Source of the DNA: Eledone cirrhosa
Lineage: Eukaryota; Mollusca; Cephalopoda; Octopoda; Eledonidae
DNA length: 64,000 nt
Assembly (NCBI GenBank): GCA_964016885.1
Contig: OZ024742.1
Coordinates: forward strand, 15,542,108 to 15,606,107
Direction of reading: 5' to 3'
Under the pieces are notes generated by a model. That model worked only from the letters and a program-made list of their open reading frames with translations, was not told where the DNA came from and did not search any database. The position numbers were made by a program, and so were the translations under genes. This document shows positions 25,713 to 39,200 of this stretch, in pieces (position 1 is the stretch's first letter; the number at the start of each line of letters is the position of its first letter).

Positions 25713-28700
25713 TGATCATTAAAGAACCTCAGAGTAAAGTGTGATTATTAAAGAACCTCAGAGTAAAGTGTGATTATTAAAGAACCACAGAGAAATGTGT
25801 GATTATTAAAGAACCACAGAGTAAAGTGCGATTATTAAAGAACCACAGAGTAAAGTGTGATTATTAAAGAACCTCAGAGTAAAGTGTGATTATTAAAGAA
25901 CCACAGAGAAATGTGTGATTATTAAAGAACCTCAGAGAAAACTGTGATTATTAAAGAACCACAGAGAAATGTGTGATTATTAAAGAACCTCAGAGTAAAG
26001 TGTGATTATTAAAGAACCTCAGAGTAAAGTGTGATAATTAAAGAACCACAGAGAAATGAGTGATTATTAAAGAACCCCAGAGTAAAGTGCTATTATTAAG
26101 GAACCTCAGAGTAAAGTGTGATTATTAAAGAACCACAGAGTAAAGTGTGATTATTAAAGAACCTCAGAGTAAAGTGTGATTATTAAAGAACCACAGAGTA
26201 AAGTGTGATTATTAAAGAACCACAGAGAAATGTGTGATTATTAAAGAACCACAGAGTAAAGTGTGATTATTAAAGAACCTCAGAGTAAAGTGTGATTATT
26301 AAAGAACCACAGAGTAAAGTGTGATTATTAAAGAACCACAGAGTAAAGTGTGATTATTAAAGAACCACAGAGTAAAGTGTGATTATTAAAGTACCACAGA
26401 GTACAGTGTAATTATTAAAGAACCTCAGTGTCATGTGTGATTATTAAAGAACCTCAGAGTAAAGTGTGATTATTAAAGAACCACAGAGTAAAGTGTTATT
26501 ATTAAAGAACCACAGAGAAATGTGTGATTATTAAAGACCCAGAGAGTAAAGGGTGATTATTAAAGAACCTCAGAGTAAAGCGTGATTATTAAAGAACCTC
26601 AGAGTAAAGTGTGATTATTAAAGAACCACAGAGTAAAGTGTGATTATTAAAGAACCTCAGAGTAAAGTGTTGATTATTAAAGAACCTCAGAGTAAAGTGT
26701 GATTATTAAAGAACCTCAGAGTAAAGTGTGATTATTAAAGAACCACAGAGTAAAGTGTGATTATTAAAGAACCTCAGAGTAAAGTGTGATTATTAAAGAA
26801 CCACAGAGAAATGTGTGATTATTAAAGAACCACAGAGTAAAGTGTGATTATTAAAGAACCTCAGAGTAAAGTGTGATTATTAAAGAACCTCAGAGTAAAG
26901 TGTGATTATTAAAGAACCAGTGTCATGTGCGATTATTAAAGAACCACAGAGTAAAGTGTGATTATTAAAGAACCTCAGAGTAAAGTGTGATTATTAAAGA
27001 ACCTCAGAGTAAAGTGTGATTATTAAAGAACCTCAGAGTTAAGTGTGATTATTTAAGAAACTCAGGGTAAAGTGTGATTATTAAAGTACCACAGAGTACA
27101 GTGTAATTATTAAAGAACCTCAGTGTCATGTGTGATTATTAAAGAACCTCAGAGTAAAGTGTGATTATTAAAGAACCACAGAGTAAAGTGTTATTATTAA
27201 AGAACCACAGAGAAATGTGAGATTATTAAAGAACCACGGAGTAAAGTGTGATTATTAAAGAACCACAGAGTAAAGTGTGATTATTAAAGAACCTCAGAGT
27301 AAAGTGTTTATCATTAAAGAACCTCAGAGTAAAGTGTGATTATTAAAGAACCTCAGAGTAAAATGTGATTATTAAAGAACCACAGAGAAATGTGTGATTA
27401 TTAAAGAACCACAGAGTAAAGTGCGATTATTAAAGAACCACAGAGTAAAGTGTGATTATTAAAGAACCTCAGAGTAAAGTGTGATTATTAAAGAACCACA
27501 GAGAAATGTGTGATTATTAAAGAACCTCAGAGTAAAGTGTGATTATTAAAGAACCTCAGAGTAAAGTGTGATAATTAAAGAACCACAGAGAAATGTGTGA
27601 TTATTAAAGAACCACAGAGTAAAGTGTGATTAATAAAGAACCACAGAGAAATGTGTGATTATTAACGAACCACAGAGTAAAGTGTGATTATTAAAGAACC
27701 ACAGAGAAATGTGTGATTATTAAAGAACCTCAGAGTAAAGTGTGATTATTAAAGAACCTCAGAATAAAGTGTGATTATTAAAGAACCACAGAGTAAAGTG
27801 TGATTATTAATGAACCTCAGAGTAAAGTGTGATTATTAAAGAACCACAGAGTAAAGTGTGATTATTAAAGAACCACAGAGAAATGTGTGATTATTAAAGA
27901 ACCACAGAGTAAAGTGTGATTATTAAAGAACCTCAGAGTAAAGTGTGATTATTAAAGGACCACAGAGTACAGTGTAATTATTAAAGAACCTCAGTGTCAT
28001 GTGTGATTATTAAAGAACCTCAGAGTAAAGTGTGATTATTAAAGAACCACAGAGTAAAGTGTTATTATTAAAGAACCACAGAGAAATGTGAGATTATTAA
28101 AGACCCACAGAGTAAAGGGTGATTATTAAAGAACCTCAGAGCAAAGTGTAATTATTAAAGAACCTCAGAGTAAAGTGTGATTATTAAAGAACCTCAGAGT
28201 AAAGTGTGATTATTAAAGAACCACAGAGTAAAGTGTGATTATTAAAGAACCTCAGAGTAAAGTGTTGATCATTAAAGAACCTCAGAGTAAAGTGTGATTA
28301 TTAAAGAACCTCAGAGTAAAGTGTGATTATTAAAGAACCATAGAGAAATGTGTGATTATTAAAGAACCTCAGAGTAAAGTGTGATTATTAAAGAACCATA
28401 GAGAAATGTGTGATTATTAAAGAACCTCAGAGTAAAGTGTGATTATTAAAGAACCACAGAGTAAAGTGTGATTATTAAAGAACCTCAGAGTAAAGTGTGA
28501 TTATTAAAGAACCTCAGAGTAAAGTGTGATTATTAAAGAACCACAGAGTAATGTGAGATTATTAAAGAACCACAGAGTAAAGTGTGATTATTAAAGAACC
28601 TCAGAGCAAAGTGTGATTATTAAAGAACCACTGAGAAATGTGTGATTATTAAAGAACCACAGAGTAAAGTGTGATTATTAAAGAACCTCAGAGTTAAGTG

Positions 28701-31700
28701 TGATTATTAAAGAAACTCAGGGTAAAGTGTGATTATTAAAGTACCACAGAGTACAGTGTAATTATTAAAGAACCTCAGTGTCATGTGTGATTATTAAAGA
28801 ACCTCAGAGTAAAGTGTGATTATTAAAGAACCTCAGAGTAAAGTGTGATTATTAAAGAACCTCAGAGTAAAGTGTGATTATTAAAGAACCACAGAGTAAT
28901 GTGAGATTATTAAAGAACCACAGAGTAAAGTGTGATTATTAAAGAACCTCGGAGCAAAGTGTGATTATTAAAGAACCACTGAGAAATGTGTGATTATTAA
29001 AGAACCACAGAGTAAAGTGTGATTATTAAAGAACCTCAGAGTTAAGTGTGATTATTAATGAAACTGAGGGTAAAGTGTGATTATTAAAGTACCACAGAGT
29101 ACAGTGTTATTATTAAAGAACCTCAGTGTCATGTGTGATTATTAAAGAACCTCAGAGTAAAGTGTGATTATTAAAGAACCACAGAGTAAAGTGTTATTAT
29201 TAAAGAACCTCAGAGCAAAGTGTGATTATTAAAGAACATCAGAGTAAAGTGTGATTATTAAAGAACCTCAGGGTAAAGTGTGATTATTAAAGAACCACAG
29301 AGTAAAGTGTGATTATTAAAGAACCTCAGAGTAAAGTGTGATTATTAAAGAACCTCAGAGTAAAGAGTGATTATTAAAGAACCACTGAGAAATGTGTGAT
29401 TATTAAAGAACCACAGAGTAAAGTGTGATTATTAAAGAATCACAGAGTAAAGTGTGATTATTAAAGAACCTCAGAGTAAAGTGTGATTATTAAAGAACCA
29501 CAGAGTAAAGTGTGATTATTAAAGAAGCTCAGAGTAAAGTGTGATTATTAAAGAACCTCAGAGTAAAGGGTGATTATTAAAGAACCACAGAGTAAAGTGT
29601 GATTATTAAAGAACCTCAGAGTAAAGTGTGATTATTAAAGAACCATACAGAAATGTGAGATTATTAAAGAACCACAGAGTAAAGTGTGATTATTAAAGAA
29701 CCTCAGAGGAAAAGTGTGATTATTAAAGAACCTCAGAGTAAAGTGTGATTATTAAAGAACCCCAGAGTAAAGTGTGATTATTAAGGAACCTCAGAGTAAA
29801 GCGTGATTATTAAAGAACCACAGAGTAAAGTGTGATTATTAAAGAACCTCAGAGTAAAGTGTGATTATTAAAGAACCTCAGAGTAAAGTGTGATTATTAA
29901 AGAACCACAGAGAAATGTGTGATTATTAAAGAACCACAGAGTAAAGTGTGATTATTAATGAACCTCAGAGTAAAGTGTTGATTATTAAAGAACCTCAGAG
30001 TAAAGTGTTGATTATTAAAGAACCTCAGAGTAAAGTGTGATTATTAAAGAACCTCAGAGTAAAGTGTGATTATTAAAGAACCACAGAGTAAAGTGTGATT
30101 ATTAAAGAACCTCAGAGTAAAGTGTGATTATTAAAGAACCACAGAGAAATGTGTGATTATTAAAGAACCACAGAGTAAAGTGTGATAATTAAAGAACCAC
30201 AGAGAAATGTGTGATTATTAAAGAACCACAGAGTAAAGTGTGATTAATAAAGAACCTCAGATTAAAGTGTGATTATTAAAGAACCTCAGAATAAAGTGAT
30301 TATTAAAGAACCTCAGAGTAAAGTGTTGATTATTAAAGAACCTCAGAGTAAAGTGTGATTATTAAAGAACCTCAGAGTAAAGTGTGATTATTAAAGAACC
30401 ACAGAGTAAAGTGTGATTATTAAAGAACCTCAGAGTAAAGTGTGATTATTAAAGAACCACAGAGAAATGTGTGATTAGTAAAGAACCACAGAGTAAAGTG
30501 TGATTATTAAAGAACCTCAGAGTAAAGTGTGATTATTAAAGAGCCAGTGTCATGTGTGATTATTAAAGAACCACAGAGTAAAGTGTGATTATTAAAGAAC
30601 CTCAGAGTAAAGTGTGATTATTAAAGAACCCCAGAGTAATGTGTGATTATTAAAGAAACTCAGTGTAAAGTGTGATTATTAAAGTACCACAGAGTACAGT
30701 GTAATTATTAAAGAACCTCAGTGTCATGTGTGATTATTAAAGAACCTCAGAGTAAAGTGTGATTATTAAAGAACCACAGAGTAAAGTGTTATTATTAAAG
30801 AACCACAGAGAAATGTGAGATTATTAAAGAACCACAGAGTAAAGTGTGATTATTAAAGAACCTCAGAGCAAAGTGTGATTATTAAAGAACCTCAGAGTAA
30901 AGTGTGATTATTAAAGAACCTCAGAGCAAAGTGTGATTATTAAAGAACCTCAGAGTAAAGTGAGATTATTAAAGAACCACAGAGTAAAGTGTGATTATTA
31001 AAGAACCTCAGAGTAAAGTGTGATTAGTAAAGAACCTCAGAGTAAAGTGTGATTATTAAAGAACCACTGAGAAATGTGTGATTATTAAAGAACCACAGAG
31101 TAAAGTGTGATTATTAAAGAACCACAGAGTAAAGTGTGATTATTAAAGAACCTCAGAGTAAAGTGTGATCATTAAAGAACCTCAGAGTAAAGTGTGATTA
31201 TTAAAGAACCTCAGAGTAAAGTGTGATTATTAAAGAACCACAGAGTAAAGTGTGATTATTAAAGAACCTCAGAGTAAAGTGTGATAATTAAAGAACCACA
31301 GAGAAATGTGTGATTATTAAAGAACCACAGAGTAAAGTGTGATTAATAAAGAACCACAGAGAAATGTGTGATTATTAACGAACCACAGAGTAAAGTGTGA
31401 TTATTAAAGAACCACAGAGAAATGTGTGATTATTAAAGAACCTCAGAGTAAAGTGTGATTATTAAAGAACCTCAGAGTAAAGTGTGATTATTAAAGAACC
31501 TCAGAATAAAGTGTGATTATTAAAGAACCACAGAGTAAAGTGTGATTATTAATGAACCTCAGAGTAAAGTGTGATTATTAAAGAACCATACAGAAATGTG
31601 AGATTATTAAAGAACCACAGAGTAAAGTGTGATTATTAAAGAACCTCAGAGTAAAGTGTGATTATTAAAGAACCTCAGAGGAAAAGTGTGATTATTAAAG

Positions 31701-31870
31701 AACCTCAGAGTAAAGTGTGATTATTAAAGAACCCCAGAGTAAAGTGTGGTTATTAAGGAACCTCAGAGTAAAGTGTGATTATTAAAGAACCACAGAGTAA
31801 AGTGTGATTATTAAAGAACCTCAGAGTAAAGTGTGATTATTAAAGAACCACAGAGTAAAGTGTGATTATT
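25713..31870. repeat. Macro-unit U3, colinear with U1 (about 6.2 kb)
   Basis: U3 matches U1 from 3775 at an offset of 21,938 (landmarks 25933, 26391, 26919 and 27232). It loses two monomers near 27.53 kb and 435 bp (15 monomers) near 27.96 kb, giving an offset of 21,445. It loses one monomer near 29.69 kb (21,416), gains a 27-bp monomer at 30296 (21,443) and loses one near 30.9 kb (21,414). Colinearity ends near 31.87 kb, where the order departs from U1 at about 10.45 kb. Confidence 0.85.
30296..30322. repeat. Monomer with private 2-bp deletion
   Basis: The monomer after CAGAATAAA starts GTGATT in place of GTGTGATT and is 27 bp long. The equivalent monomers in U2 (near 21440 and 23560) have the full GTGTGATT start. 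I saw this shortening nowhere else, so it is a private change of U3. Confidence 0.85.
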
Positions 31871-34800
31871 AAAGAACCACAGAGAAATGTGTGATTATTA
31901 AAGAACCACAGAGTAAAGTGTGATTATTAAAGAACCTCAGAGTAAAGTGTGATTATTAAAGAACCACAGAGTAAAGTGTGATTATTAAAGAACCACAGAG
32001 TAAAGTGTGATTATTAAAGAACAACAGAGTAAAGTGTGATTATTAAAGTACCACAGAGTACAGTGTAATTATTAAAGAACCTCAGTGTCATGTGTGATTA
32101 TTAAAGAATCTCAGAGTAAAGTGTGATTATTAAAGAACCACAGAGTAAAGTGTTATTATTAAAGAACCACAGAGTAAAGTGTGATTATTAAAGAACCTCA
32201 GAGTAAAGCGTGATTATTAAAGAACCACAGAGTAAAGTGTGATTATTAAAGTACCACAGAGTACAGTGTAATTATTAAAGAACCTCAGTGTCATGTGTGA
32301 GTATTAAAGAACCTCAGAGTAAAGTGTGATTATTAAAGAACCAGGGAGTAAAGTGTTATTATTAAAGAACCACAGAGAAATGTGAGATTATTAAAGACCC
32401 ACAGAGTAAAGGGTGATTATTAAAGAACCTCAGAGCAAAGTGTAATTATTAAAGAACCACAGAGTAAAGTGTGATTATTAAAGAACCTCAGAGTAAAGTG
32501 TTGATCATTAAAGAACCTCAGAGTAAAGTGTGATTATTAAAGAACCTCAGAGTAAAGTGTGATTATTAAAGAACAACAGAGAAATGTGTGATTGCTAAAG
32601 AACCACAGAGTAAAGTGTGATTATTAAAGAACCTCAGAGTAAAGTGTGATTATTAAAGAACCTCAGAGTAAAGTGTGATTATTAAAGAACCAGTGTCATG
32701 TGCGATTATTAAAGAACCACAGAGTAAAGTGTGATTGTTAAAGAATCTCAGAGTAAAGTGTGATTATTAAAGAACCTCAGAGTAAAGTGTGATTATTAAA
32801 GAACCACAGAGTAATGTGAGATTATTAAAGAACCACAGAGTAAAGTGTGATTATTAAAGAACCTCAGAGCAAAGTGTGATTATTAAAGAACCACTGAGAA
32901 ATGTGTGATTATTAAAGAAGCACAGAGTAAAGTGTGATTATTAAAGAAACTCAGAGTTAAGTGTGATCATTAAAGAAACTCAGGGTAAAGTGTGATTATT
33001 AAAGTACCACAGAGTACAGTGTAATTATTAAAGAACCTCAGTGTCATGTGTGATTATTAAAGAACCTCAGAGTAAAGTGTGATTATTAAAGAACCACAGA
33101 GTAAAGTGTGATTATTAAAGAACCTCAGAGTAAAGTGTGATCATTAAAGAACCTCAGAGTAAAGTGTGATTATTAAAGAACCTCAGAGTAAAGTGTGATT
33201 ATTAAAGAACCACAGAGAAATGTGTGATTATTAAAGAACCACAGAGTAAAGTGCGTTTATTAAAGAACCACAGAGTAAAGTGTGATTATTAAAGAACCTC
33301 AGAGTAAAGTGTGATTATTAAAGAATCACAGAGAAATGTGTGATTATCAAAGAACCTCAGAGTAAAGTGTGATTATTAAAGAACCTCAGAGTAAAGTGTG
33401 ATAATTAAAGAACCACAGAGAAATGTGTGATTATTAAAGAACTACAGAGTAAAGTGTGATTAATAAAGAACCACAGAGAAATGTGTGATTATTAACGAAC
33501 CACAGAGTAAAGTGTGATTATTAAAGAACCACAGAGAAATGTGTGATTATTAAAGAACCTCAGAGTAAAGTGTGATTATTAAAGAACCTCAGAGTAAAGT
33601 GTGATTATTAAAGAACCTCAGAATAAAGTGTGATTATTAAAGAACCACAGAGTAAAGTGTGATTATTAATGAACCTCAGAGTAAAGTGTGATTATTAAAG
33701 AACCATACAGAAATGTGAGATTATTAAAGAACCACAGAGTAAAGTGTGATTATTAAAGAACCTCAGAGTAAAGTGTGATTATTAAAGAACCTCAGAGGAA
33801 AAGTGTGATTATTAAAGAACCTCAGAGTAAAGTGTGATTATTAAAGAACCCCAGAGTAAAGTGTGATTATTAAGGAACTTCAGAGTAAAGTGAGATTATT
33901 AAAGAACCTCAGAATAAAGTGTGATTATTAAAGAACCACAGAGTAAAGTGTTATTATTAAAGCACCACAGAGTAAAGTGTGATTATTAAAGAACCTCAGA
34001 GTAAAGCGTGATTATTAAAGAACCACAGAGTAAAGTGAGATTATTAAAGAACCACAGAGTAAAGTGTGATTATTAAAGAACCACAGAGTAAAGTGTGATT
34101 ATTAAAGTACCACAGAGTACAGTGTAATTATTAAAGAACGTCAGTGTCATGTGTGATTATTAAAGAACCTCAGAGTAAAGTGTGATTATTAAAGAACCGC
34201 AGAGTAAAGTGTTATTATTAAAGAACCACAGAGAAATGTGAGATTATTAAAGACCCACAGAGTAAAGGGTGATTATTAAATAACCTCAGAGCAAAGTGTA
34301 ATTATTAAAGAACCTCAGAGTAAAGTGTGATTATTAAAGAACCTCAGAGTAAAGTGTGATTATTTAAGAACCACAGAGTAAAGTGTGATTATTAAAGAAA
34401 CTCAGAGTTAAGTGTGATTATTAAAGAAACTCAGGGTAAAGTGTGATTATTAAAGTACCACAGAGTACAGTGTAATTATTAAAGAACCTCAGTGTCATGT
34501 GTGATTATTAAAGAACCTCAGAGTAAAGTGTGATTATTAAAGAACCACAGAGTAAAGTGTGATTATTAAAGAACCTCAGAGTAAAGTGTGATCATTAAAG
34601 AACCTCAGAGTAAAGTGTGATTATTAAAGAACCTCAGAGTAAAGTGTGATTATTAAAGAACCACAGAGAAATGTGTGATTATTAAAGAACCACAGAGTAA
34701 AGTGCGTTTATTAAAGAACCACAGAGTAAAGTGTGATTATTAAAGAACCTCAGAGTAAAGTGTGATTATTAAAGAACCACAGAGAAATGTGTGATTATCA

Positions 34801-35240
34801 AAGAACCTCAGAGTAAAGTGTGATTATTAAAGAACCTCAGAGTAAAGTGTGATAATTAAAGAACCACAAAGAAATGTGTGATTATTAAAGAACTACAGAG
34901 TAAAGTGTGATTAATAAAGAACCACAGAGAAATGTGTGATTATTAACGAACCACAGAGTAAAGTGTGATTATTAAAGAACCACAGAGAAATGTGTGATTA
35001 TTAAAGAACCTCAGAGTAAAGTGTGATTATTAAAGAACCTCAGAGTAAAGTGTGATTTTTAAAGAACCTCAGAATAAAGTGTGATTATTAAAGAACCACA
35101 GAGTAAAGTGTGATTATTAATGAACCTCAGAGTAAAGTGTGATTATTAAAGAACCATACAGAAATGTGAGATTATTAAAGAACCACAGAGTAAAGTGTGA
35201 TTATTAAAGAACCTCAGAGTAAAGTGTGATTATTAAAGAA
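31871..35240. repeat. Mosaic region with a 1,451-bp repeat (32.9-33.9 and 34.4-35.35 kb)
   Basis: AAACTCAGAGTTAAG occurs with TCAG at 32951 and 34402, and GTGCGTTTAT at 33251 and 34702. Both pairs are 1,451 bp apart (50 monomers plus 1). The copies carry more differences than the U2 duplications: the first has GAACTTCAG near 33877 and lacks one monomer near 33.9 kb. GATTGCTAAAG, a variant absent from 1-31.9 kb, first appears at 32591 and is common further right. This region is therefore the transition between the two halves of the window. Confidence 0.75.
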
Positions 35241-35243
35241 CCT

Positions 35244-36289
35244 CAGAGGAAAAGTGTGATTATTAAAGAACCTCAGAGTAAAGTGTGATTATTAAAGAAC
35301 CCCAGAGTAAAGTGTGATTATTAAGGAACCTCAGAGTAAAGTGAGATTATTAAAGAACCACAGAGTAAAGTGTGATTATTAAAGAACCTCAGAATAAAGT
35401 GTGATTATTAAAGAACCACAGAGTAAAGTGTGATTATTAAAGAACCACAGAGAAATGTGTGATTATTAAAGAACCACAGAGTAAAGTGTGATTATTAAAG
35501 AACCTCAGAGTAAAGTGTGATTATTAAAGAACCACAGAGTAAAGTGTGATTATTAAAGAACCACAGAGTAAAGTGTGATTATTAAAGAACAACAGAGTAA
35601 AGAGTGATTATTAAAGTACCACAGAGTACAGTGTAATTATTAAAGAACCTCAGTGTCATGTGTGATTATTAAAGAATCTCAGAGTAAAGTGTGATTATTA
35701 AAGAACCACAGAGTAAAGTGTTATTATTAAAGAACCACAGAGTAAAGTGTGATTATTAAAGAACCTCAGAGGAAAAGTGTGATTATTAAAGAACCTCAGA
35801 GTAAAGTGTGATTATTAAAGAACCCCAGAGTAAAGTGTGATTATTAAGGAACCTCAGAGTAAAGTGTGATTATTAAAGAACCACAGAGTAAAGTGTGATT
35901 ATTAAAGAACCTCAGAATAAAGTGTGATTATTAAAGAACCACAGAGTAAAGTGTGATTATTAAAGAACCACAGAGAAATGTGTGATTATTAAAGAACCAC
36001 AGAGTAAAGTGTGATTATTAAAGAACCTCAGAGTAAAGTGTGATTATTAAAGAACCACAGAGTAAAGTGTGATTATTAAAGAACCACAGAGTAAAGTGTG
36101 ATTATTAAAGAACAACAGAGTAAAGTGTGATTATTAAAGTACCACAGAGTACAGTGTAATTATTAAAGAACCTCAGTGTCATGTGTGATTATTAAAGAAT
36201 CTCAGAGTAAAGTGTGATTATTAAAGAACCACAGAGTAAAGTGTTATTATTAAAGAACCACAGAGTTAAGTGTGATTATTAAAGAACCT
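35244..36289. repeat. 523-bp tandem duplication (18 monomers)
   Basis: CAGAGGAAAAG occurs at 35244 and 35767, followed in both places by CCTCAG, CCCCAG and AAGGAACC monomers and then CAGAATAAAG, CAGAGAAAT and ACAACAG monomers. The offset of 523 is 18 monomers plus one base, the CAGAGGAAAAG monomer being 30 bp. The related block at 58.0-59.1 kb has it once: the offset to that block is 23,173 before the duplication (35054 to 58227) and 22,650 after it (36431 to 59081). The difference is exactly 523. Confidence 0.88.
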
Positions 36290-39200
36290 CAGAGTAAAGC
36301 GTGATTATTAAAGAACCACAGAGTAAAGTGAGATTATTAAAGAACCACAGAGTAAAGTGTGATTATTAAAGAACCACAGAGTAAAGTGTGATTATTAAAG
36401 TACCACAGAGTACAGTGTAATTATTAAAGAACGTCATTGTCATGTGTGATTATTAAAGAACCTCAGAGTAAAGTGTGATTATTAAAGAACCACAGAGTAA
36501 AGTGTTATTATTAAAGAACCACAGAGAAATGTGAGATTATTAAAGACCTACAGAGTAAAGGGTGATTATTAAAGAACCTCAGAGCAAAGTGTAATTATTA
36601 AAGAACCTCAGAGTAAAGTGTGATTATTAAAGAACCTCAGAGTAAAGTGTGATTATTAAAGAACCACAGAGAAATGTGTGATTATTAAAGAACCACAGAG
36701 TAAAGTGTGATTATTAAAGAACCTCAGAGTTAAGTGTGATTATTAAAGAAACTGAGGGTAAAGTGTGATTATTAAAGTACCACAGAGTACAGTGTAATTA
36801 TTAAAGAACCTCAGTGTCATGTGTGATTATTAAAGAACCTCAGAGTAAAGTGTGATTATTAAAGAACCAGTGTCATGTGCGATTATTAAAGAACCACAGA
36901 GTAAAGTGTGATTATTAAAGAACCTCAGAGTAAAGTGTGATTATTAAAGAACCTCAGAGTAAAGTGTGATTATTAAAGAACCACAGAGTAATGTGAGATT
37001 ATTAAAGAACCACAGAGTAAAGTGTGATTATTAAAGAACCTCAGAGCAAAGTGTGATTATTAAAGAACCACTGAGAAATGTGTGATTATTAAAGAACCAC
37101 AGAGTAAAGTGTGATTATTAAAGAACCTCAGAGTTAAGTGTGATTATTAAAGAAACTGAGGGTAAAGTGTGATTATTAAAGTACCACAGAGTACAGTGTA
37201 ATTATTAAAGAACCTCAGTGTCATGTGTGATTATTAAAGAACCTCAGAGTAAAGTGTGATTATTAAAGAACCACAGAGTAAAGTGTTATTATTAAAGAAC
37301 CTCAGAGCAAAGTGTGATTATTAAAGAACATCAGAGTAAAGTGTGATTATTAAAGAACCTCAGGGTAAAGTGTGATTATTAAAGAACCACAGAGTAAAGT
37401 GTGATTATTAAAGAACCTCAGAGTAAAGTGTGATTATTAAAGAACCTCAGAGTAAAGAGTGATTATTAAAGAACCACTGAGAAATGTGTGATTATTAAAG
37501 AACCACAGAGTAAAGTGTGATTATTAAAGAACCACAGAGTAAAGTGTGATTATTAAAGAACCTCAGAGTAAAGTGTGATTATTAAAGAACCACAGAGTAA
37601 AGAGTGATTATTAAAGAACCTCAGAGTAAAGTGTGATTATTAAAGAACCTCAGAGTAAAGGGTGATTATTAAAGAACCACAGAGTAATGTGTGATTATTA
37701 AAGAACCTCAGAGTAAAGTGTGATTATTAAAGAACCATACAGAAATGTGAGATTATTAAAGAACCACAGAGTAAAGTGTGATTATTAAAGAACCTCAGAG
37801 TAAAGTGTGATTATTAAAGAACCTCAGAGGAAAAGTGTGATTATTAAAGAACCTCAGAGTAAAGTGTGATTATTAAAGAACCCCAGAGTAAAGTGTGATT
37901 ATTAAGGAACCTCAGAGTAAAGCGTGATTATTAAAGAACCACAGAGTAAAGTGTGATTATTAAAGAACCTCAGAGTAAAGTGTGATTATTAAAGAACCTC
38001 AGAGTAAAGTGTGATTATTAAAGAACCACAGAGAAATGTGTGATTATTAAAGAACCACAGAGTAAAGTGTGATTATTAATGAACCTCAGAGTAAAGTGTT
38101 GATTATTAAAGAACCTCAGAGTAAAGTGTGATTATTAAAGAACCTCAGAGTAAAGTGTGATTATTAAAGAACCACAGAGTAAAGTGTGATTATTAAAGAA
38201 CCTCAGAGTAAAGTGTGATTATTAAAGAACCACAGAGAAATGTGTGATTATTAAAGAACCACAGAGTAAAGTGTGATAATTAAAGAACCACAGAGAAATG
38301 TGTGATTATTAAAGAACCACAGAGTAAAGTGTGATTAATAAAGAACCTCAGATTAAAGTGTGATTATTAAAGAACCTCAGAGTAAAGTGTGATTATTAAA
38401 GAACCTCAGAGTAAAGTGTTGATTATTAAAGAACCTCAGCGTAAAGTGTGATTATTAAAGAACCACAGAGTAAAGTGTGATTATTAAAGAACCTCAGAGT
38501 AAAGTGTTGATTATTAAAGAACTTCAGAGTAAAGTGTGATTATTAAAGAACCACAGAGTAAAGTGTGATTATTAAAGAACCTCAGAGTAAAGTGTGATTA
38601 TTAAAGAACCACAGAGAAATGTGTGATTATTAAAGAACCACAGAGTAAAGTGTGATTATTAAAGAACCTCAGAGTAAAGTGTGATTATTAAAGAACCTCA
38701 GAGTAAAGTGTGATTATTAAAGAACCAGTGTCATGTGCGATTATTAAAGAACCACAGAGTAAAGTGTGATTATTAAAGAACCTCAGAGTAAAGTGTGATT
38801 ATTAAAGAACCTCAGAGTAAAGTGTGATTATTAAAGAACCTCAGAGTTAAGTGTGATTATTAAAGAAACTCAGGGTAAAGTGTGATTATTAAAGTACCAC
38901 AGAGTACAGTGTAATTATTAAAGAACCTCAGTGTCATGTGTGATTATTAAAGAACCTCAGAGTAAAGTGTGATTATTAAAGAACCACAGAGTAAAGTGTC
39001 ATTATTAAAGAACCACAGAGAAATGTGAGATTATTAAAGAACCACAGAGTAAAGTGTGATTATTAAAGAACCTCAGAGCAAAGTGTGATTATTAAAGAAC
39101 CTCAGAGTAAAGTGTGATTATTAAAGAACCATACAGAAATGTGAGATTATTAAAGAACCACAGAGTAAAGTGTGATTATTAAAGAACCTCAGAGTAAAGT

